Origin: Piezodorus guildinii
Taxonomy: Eukaryota > Arthropoda > Insecta > Hemiptera > Pentatomidae
Direction of reading: 5' to 3'
DNA length: 64,000 nt
Assembly: GCA_023052935.1 (NCBI GenBank)
Contig: CM041294.1
Location: forward strand, 97,409,616-97,473,615
A program made the translations under genes and the position numbers. Of the stretch, positions 59,453 through 64,000 are shown piece by piece (position 1 is the first letter of the stretch; every line of letters begins with the position of its first letter). The notes under the pieces were generated by a model. It was not told the DNA's origin, did not search any database, and saw nothing but the letters and a program-made list of their open reading frames with translations.

Positions 59453-59743
59453 GGGGTCACCCATAGCGTAGTTGCTAGCATAACAGCTTTCTATGCCAAA
59501 GGTCGTGGGTTCGAACCTGCGGTTGGCCCAAGGATTTTTTAATGGGAGTAAAAAATCCTTAGTTAAGCCGTCCTTCGGAGGGGACGTTAAAAGGTGGTCC
59601 CGAGCCTGTGCGATATCAGGTACTCGTTAAAGATTCCTATCCTAATAAAACCTGGATAGGCAAAATTTAGCACTCCCACTGTAGCATCGTCCGATTAGCC
59701 ATAGTAGCATAAAGTGACGTTAAACGAATAACCAAACCAAACC
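59453..59743 (+). mobile_element. tRNA-derived SINE, family B, young copy
   Basis: GGTCACCCATAGCGTAGTTG head, B-box GGGTTCGAACCTG, and a body with GTCCTTCGGAGGGGACG and TGGATAGGCAAAATTTAG, ending in an AACCAAACC tail. It is flanked by an exact 13-bp duplication AACCAAATTACAA at 59440-59452 and 59744-59756. The intact B-box and exact duplication mark it as recent. Confidence 0.9.
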
Positions 59744-59852
59744 AACCAAATTACAAACAAACTGCTTAATTTTTATAACAATCCAGGTTATGTGGGTTCT
59801 TTAAAAGCAAATCATTATTAATAATTTTGAATCAGGTATTCTCTATTTAATG

Positions 59853-59855
<3 letters not shown>

Positions 59856-59914
<59 letters not shown>

Positions 59915-59935
59915 TATATATATATAAAAGCATTA
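59856..59935. repeat. AT-rich palindrome/microsatellite
   Basis: AATGCTTTTATATA on the left and TATATAAAAGCATT on the right are reverse complements around a long TA run, so the whole block can fold into a hairpin. The right edge abuts the SARS2 duplicate. Confidence 0.8.
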
Positions 59936-60201
59936 ATGGGAATAGCATATTATCTTAGCAACGTAAAACTAGTTGATAAAAAATTCCCTTTGAAAATTGC
60001 TGCAGTAAGTAGTGCTTTGGGCTGAACCTCTAAGATTGCTGAGAAAAAGGGATATATAGGTATTATTACCCATATCATATAAATTTATCTTAAATAGTAT
60101 GCATTGATTTTAAAAATATTAACAGTTATATCTTATGAAATGGTTTCTTTTAGGGTCCATCAGTTCACCAAAGCAGAAATGTTTGGAATTTCTTCCCCAA
60201 G
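59935..60201 (+). pseudogene. partial duplicate of SARS2 (exon 2, intron, start of exon 3)
   Basis: Corresponds to 57880-58151 at very high identity, intron included, so it arose by DNA duplication and not through mRNA. It differs mainly by losses of one base: in the exon 2 part GTAGGTGCTTTAGGGCTGAA is shortened, GAAGAAAAAG becomes GAGAAAAAG, and GTATTTATT becomes GTATTATT. Frames are broken and it ends in a TA microsatellite. Confidence 0.88.
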
Positions 60202-60205
60202 CATA

Positions 60206-60245
60206 TTATATATATATATATAGATATATATATATATATATATAC
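60206..60245. repeat. (TA)n microsatellite
   Basis: TA run with one GA interruption, immediately 3' of the SARS2 duplicate. Confidence 0.85.
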
Positions 60246-63222
60246 ACATCCACACATATCTAAACTGAATGTAACTCAATAACTGCCAGATGATATGTAT
60301 GGAACCATGCAATTTTCTTAGAATAGGAATACATTTCAACCAATTTTCTATTTATTTGTCATTATTATCTTCTGAAAAAAAATTATCTTTATACAAAAAT
60401 ATTCAAATTTCTTAACTAAAAAGTTTTATGCACACCAAATTTTGAGCTAAGGCAATTATTGGGTGGTATAAATTTAAAAAAACAAAAACTTCATAGCAGA
60501 TAGTTAGGTATTATTTGGGGTTTTCTTTTCACACAGACTCTATAACCAAAATGTATTTTTCTCAATTATTATTCTGGAAACATAAATAAAATATACAACA
60601 TAACAATGCAAAAACTTAATGAAGAAAAACAATCATTACTAAAGGACATTTTAGGAACATACTTGTCAAATATAGATATAAATTAACAAAACAGTCATGC
60701 ATAATAAATAAATAAATATCGATTGCAAAATATAAATACTTAACAATTTTTTGTATGAATAATGGAATAAATTATTATAAATTTTAATTATTAAAACAAA
60801 CAAAAATTACATGTACAACATTAACGAGGTGATCATATCATAGTTGACTAGATACTGCCTAAAAGACAAATTGGTAATTTCAGCAATTTCTATAAAATTA
60901 TTGAATTATTTTATTCTGTAGCAGTAAATAAAAAAATATCATTATCAATATTCTACTAATTCTACCTTCAAGAAACAGATACTGTATGCACATTACAGTA
61001 AAAGCACATATTTATGTACACATGTAAAAGTTGTTCTAATACAAAAATGTACATAGAAGTAGTAATATCTAATAATGAAAAATTTTAATATAACAAATTC
61101 ACATCTATAAACACTATTAAATTCTATTAGAATGACACATATCTTAAGAAAAACTATGCTACAATAGTTTAATATAAATAATTATTACAATCATTTTTAA
61201 TTTATAATTTTCCATTCCGAAAATTTGTTTTCTTTTTGCATTTGATGACATGATTTCTACAATGGTGTATATGTACTTTAAGTCTCATGTAACTTAAACT
61301 GTTTTTTTAAATTAAAAGTTCACTAGAACCATTTGTTAAGATAATCTTAATTTTATGAATATTTTTCCATTTAAGGATACTATTGAGGTCATGTATAAAT
61401 AAATAAAACATTTACGCCATAATAAATAATTCTTTGGTATTCTTCCAGAAAAAGCCCTCTCTTAAATGTTATTTGTTATCTCTTGTAAACAAATACAATA
61501 GTAAAGTAGAGATACTAGTCTTTATTTGTCTTAGATAAACAGTTCTTCTCATTTCATGCATTACAATTTCCCTAACATCCATAGATAGGTATGTGGTAAT
61601 TATACTGATTAAAGATTTGTAATATAATGCCAATTAAGGATTTGCTAATGTCTTAAAAGAACCAAAAGAAATAATGATTAATGAAAGTATATTAAACAAT
61701 AAAAAAAGTTTAATATATTCTTATTTAAATTTTAGATTCAAAAGATTTCTTTGATAACTTAAGATCCAACACTTTCATAATCAATCCTCATCCTAAGTGG
61801 TTCTTACCAAGCAGGATAAATAGATGAGTTCTGTGGTGAGTCATTTCCACTGAAAGTTTGTAATAAAAACATAGCTGGGGAAAATTGTTAGTTATAAGTG
61901 AAAAAAACTTCAAGAACTGATTCAGCTATCAGTTTGTAACAATATTTTCAAAAATTTATAATTTTGTATTCAGGTCTGTCTTATTAATAATACCAAGTTA
62001 AAAGTATTTGAAGAGCTTAACTTTTCAATTTCCTTAATAAATAAACTTGAGCTGTTATATACTCCTGTACTAAGAATAATACACTATTATCTAATATTTA
62101 TAATCCTTTATGTACCAAAACATCTTCAGATAATTATGCAGCTAACTTTATTGATTTTTATGACAAATAATTAAATTTTAAAGGCTTAATACTTTTTATT
62201 ATAACACGTTAAGTCTTTTTTTTATATAAGTTAGACAGGTGTTAATCATCCATTCATTAATTTAAAAAAAAAATGTTTGACCCTTAAGGTTGGCTGGGAT
62301 ACTGTAGACTATTCTTGTCAAATCAGCATTACTAAACTCCTCAAAAAGTTTGAACTTGATATTAATGTTAAAAATGGTTTCAAAGCAATAATATCCAGTG
62401 GATAAAGATAAAAATCAGATTCTTATCAATAAAAACTACTTAAACCATCAGGAAATATGTTATTTTAAATGCATGATTGAAAAAAAAACAATCATACACT
62501 TTCATTCTCCACTTGAGTGTTGGATAAAGACATCAAAATTAATTGATCAATCTTAAAATTATGCAGTGTATAAAAAATATAATTATATATAAACATTATA
62601 TACATTTATATCATTTTATTTTTAATAAATAATTATAATGAAAAGGTTTAACAGTCCCCAATAATCAGTGATAAAATGAGAAGAAAAATTTAAGTAGAGT
62701 TACTGTCACTGTTACCAGGCAACACTTAGGAAGGATAATACATTTGTTAATACCAATATAATTATCAGAACCTAAACTGTCCTTTAGGCATAGTAATAAT
62801 AATGTCTGATAATTAAATATGACAACAGAGAATCTTAGCATGGCAGAAAATTACTATATATACTAGGTTTTGACATATTTTAAATTTTTATATATAAAAA
62901 AATATTGGTCCCAAAATTTTAATAATATTGTTTTTATATTTTCTAATCTAATTAATTATGGAATAATTGTACCAACAAGGCAAGTTAACCACACTATAAT
63001 TATTAATATAACTGCTAAAGCAATACTAAAACTTAATACCTTTAAAAATACCACCGATATAATAATGATTTCCATAACTACAAAAGAAAAAGTCCTTATC
63101 TTGTGTCATAGAAAATAAAAGAAATCCCATCAAACAATAAACACTTTAGGCTCCAAGGTATTGACAATAATGGCGACGATCACAGTTCTAGTGAGAGATC
63201 TCAAAAATATTTTTATAGTTGG
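60246..63222. other. non-coding intergenic DNA or long 3' UTR of TMEM41B
   Basis: Very AT-rich, with no recognised frame or repeat. Its sequence looks less repeat-laden than the rest of the window. On the minus strand it lies directly beyond the TMEM41B stop, so part may be its 3' UTR. Confidence 0.45.
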
Positions 63223-63392
63223 CTATTCAAACTTCTCCTTGAGCCTTTGTCTTAATAGTACAGGAACTAGAGACAAAGCAGCAAATCCAGCAAGTAGTAG
63301 AACAGAAGTAATGCTAAGTGTGCTTGAAGAACTAGAAATTTCATGAAGTGTTCCTCCCGCTTGAATAGCAAGAAATGATGGTGGAGCCACTC
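63223..63392 (-). CDS. TMEM41B: TMEM41B (stasimon) last coding exon, partial gene
   Basis: TMEM41B is an endoplasmic-reticulum VTT-domain lipid scramblase needed for autophagosome and lipoprotein formation. The minus-strand exon runs from an acceptor (GAATTTTAG) to TAG and encodes GVAPPSFLAIQAGGTLHEIS, a hydrophobic helix (SVLLLAGFAALSLVPVLL) and the end RQRLKEKFE. This matches the conserved C-terminus of the family, including the terminal KFE. Only 56 residues are in the window. The next exon upstream is not found before 64000, so the intron is longer than 600 bp. Confidence 0.85.
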
Positions 63393-63725
63393 CTAAAATT
63401 CGAAAATAAAAAATTTTCAATATGTAAAAGTAATCAAACAGGCGTTATATTTAAATATAAAAAAAAAACTAGCAATGTATGAAATAATAAAAAATCGTTT
63501 TAAAGTATTATCAATAACAGTAGTGCTCCAATATTCCATATAGGATTTCAATCTAATTGCAAGTCTTAAAATCTGACCAAGCAAATTAAATTTATAGTCG
63601 GAAGCAAAAAAATAGTAAATATGCCTAAAATTAACCCTGTTCATTACAAATTTAACATCAATAACAACTTTATTGAAAATGGTATAAATTAAATAATCAC
63701 AAGGACTTACTTTTATTTCATTTTT

Positions 63726-64000
63726 TTAACCAACGGTTGAGTAAGAAAGTGATTTGGCATGAGTCACACTCACCAACTTCCTTATTGCCAATTTCTGAAG
63801 TATTGCATTAATTTGGTTTCTCCAGGATTTAAGAAGTTGTAGTGTATTAAAACATATGTAGTGCACAAAACAGTAACCATCACCTTCTTTTGATGAGTTG
63901 GGGGCTTTGGAAAATGCTGTATTGCTTCTCCTTTGTCGAGGCAATGTACACAGAATGTCTAATGATAATGTAAAGTACCCACTTTTCATCATAAGTAACA
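63726..64000 (-). mobile_element. mariner transposase remnant, cut by the window end
   Basis: On the minus strand the frames read VTYDEKWVLYI (first aspartate block), QKKVMVTV and LIHYNFLNPGETK, a mariner arrangement close to the HsMar1/cecropia type and different from the remnants at 15040 and 29522. Stops and shifts are present. It lies upstream of the TMEM41B exon, probably in its intron. Confidence 0.75.

Noticed and set aside
59470..59530. Possible true tRNA gene
   Set aside because: Part of a SINE with an exact 13-bp target duplication and a family-specific body.

Overview
The window is eukaryotic nuclear DNA and most probably from an insect, perhaps a hemipteran or other hemimetabolous insect (this placement is inference). 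It is AT-rich and intron-bearing. It carries CYP4-type cytochrome P450s, mitochondrial seryl-tRNA synthetase (SARS2), the last exon of TMEM41B, and GH25 lysozymes with signal peptides. The rest is dominated by Jockey, R1-like and RT-bearing LINE fragments, mariner remnants, three tRNA-derived SINE families and one abundant unclassified ~0.9 kb repeat, called family X here. No prokaryotic operon structure or CRISPR array is present.

Layout. 1-4.6 kb: AT-rich non-coding DNA. 4.7-12.1 kb: CYP4 copy 1 (minus strand, 12 coding exons), with about eleven single-base indels in five exons. 12.6-18.1 kb: two foldback repeats, a Jockey 3' fragment and mariner remnants. 20.5-26.5 kb: CYP4 copy 2, same strand and exon plan, intact except for one missing base in exon 1. 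The two copies share a TATA promoter and are nearly identical over their last three exons and two introns. 27-35.6 kb: repeats only (an X dimer, a mariner broken by a SINE, SINEs, Jockey and other LINE fragments). 36.6-37.3 kb: an intact single-exon secreted GH25 lysozyme. 39.2-47.7 kb: a nested transposon stack, with a nearly complete 5.1 kb Jockey element inside an X copy, then an R1-like fragment inside another X copy, itself carrying a SINE. 48.2-48.9 kb: a second GH25 gene with two frameshifts. 49-56.4 kb: X copies, LINE fragments and a minisatellite. 56.7-58.6 kb: SARS2 (plus strand, 3 exons). 59.9-60.2 kb: a broken duplicate of part of SARS2. 63.2-64 kb: the 3' exon of TMEM41B (minus strand) and a mariner remnant.

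Host functions. The P450 pair would act in xenobiotic, hormone or lipid oxidation at the endoplasmic reticulum. The GH25 pair encodes secreted muramidases able to cut bacterial peptidoglycan. SARS2 charges mitochondrial tRNA-Ser. TMEM41B is an ER lipid scramblase. No pathway links them. The repeated single-base indels in otherwise well-conserved genes leave two readings open throughout: young pseudogenes, or residual long-read assembly errors.
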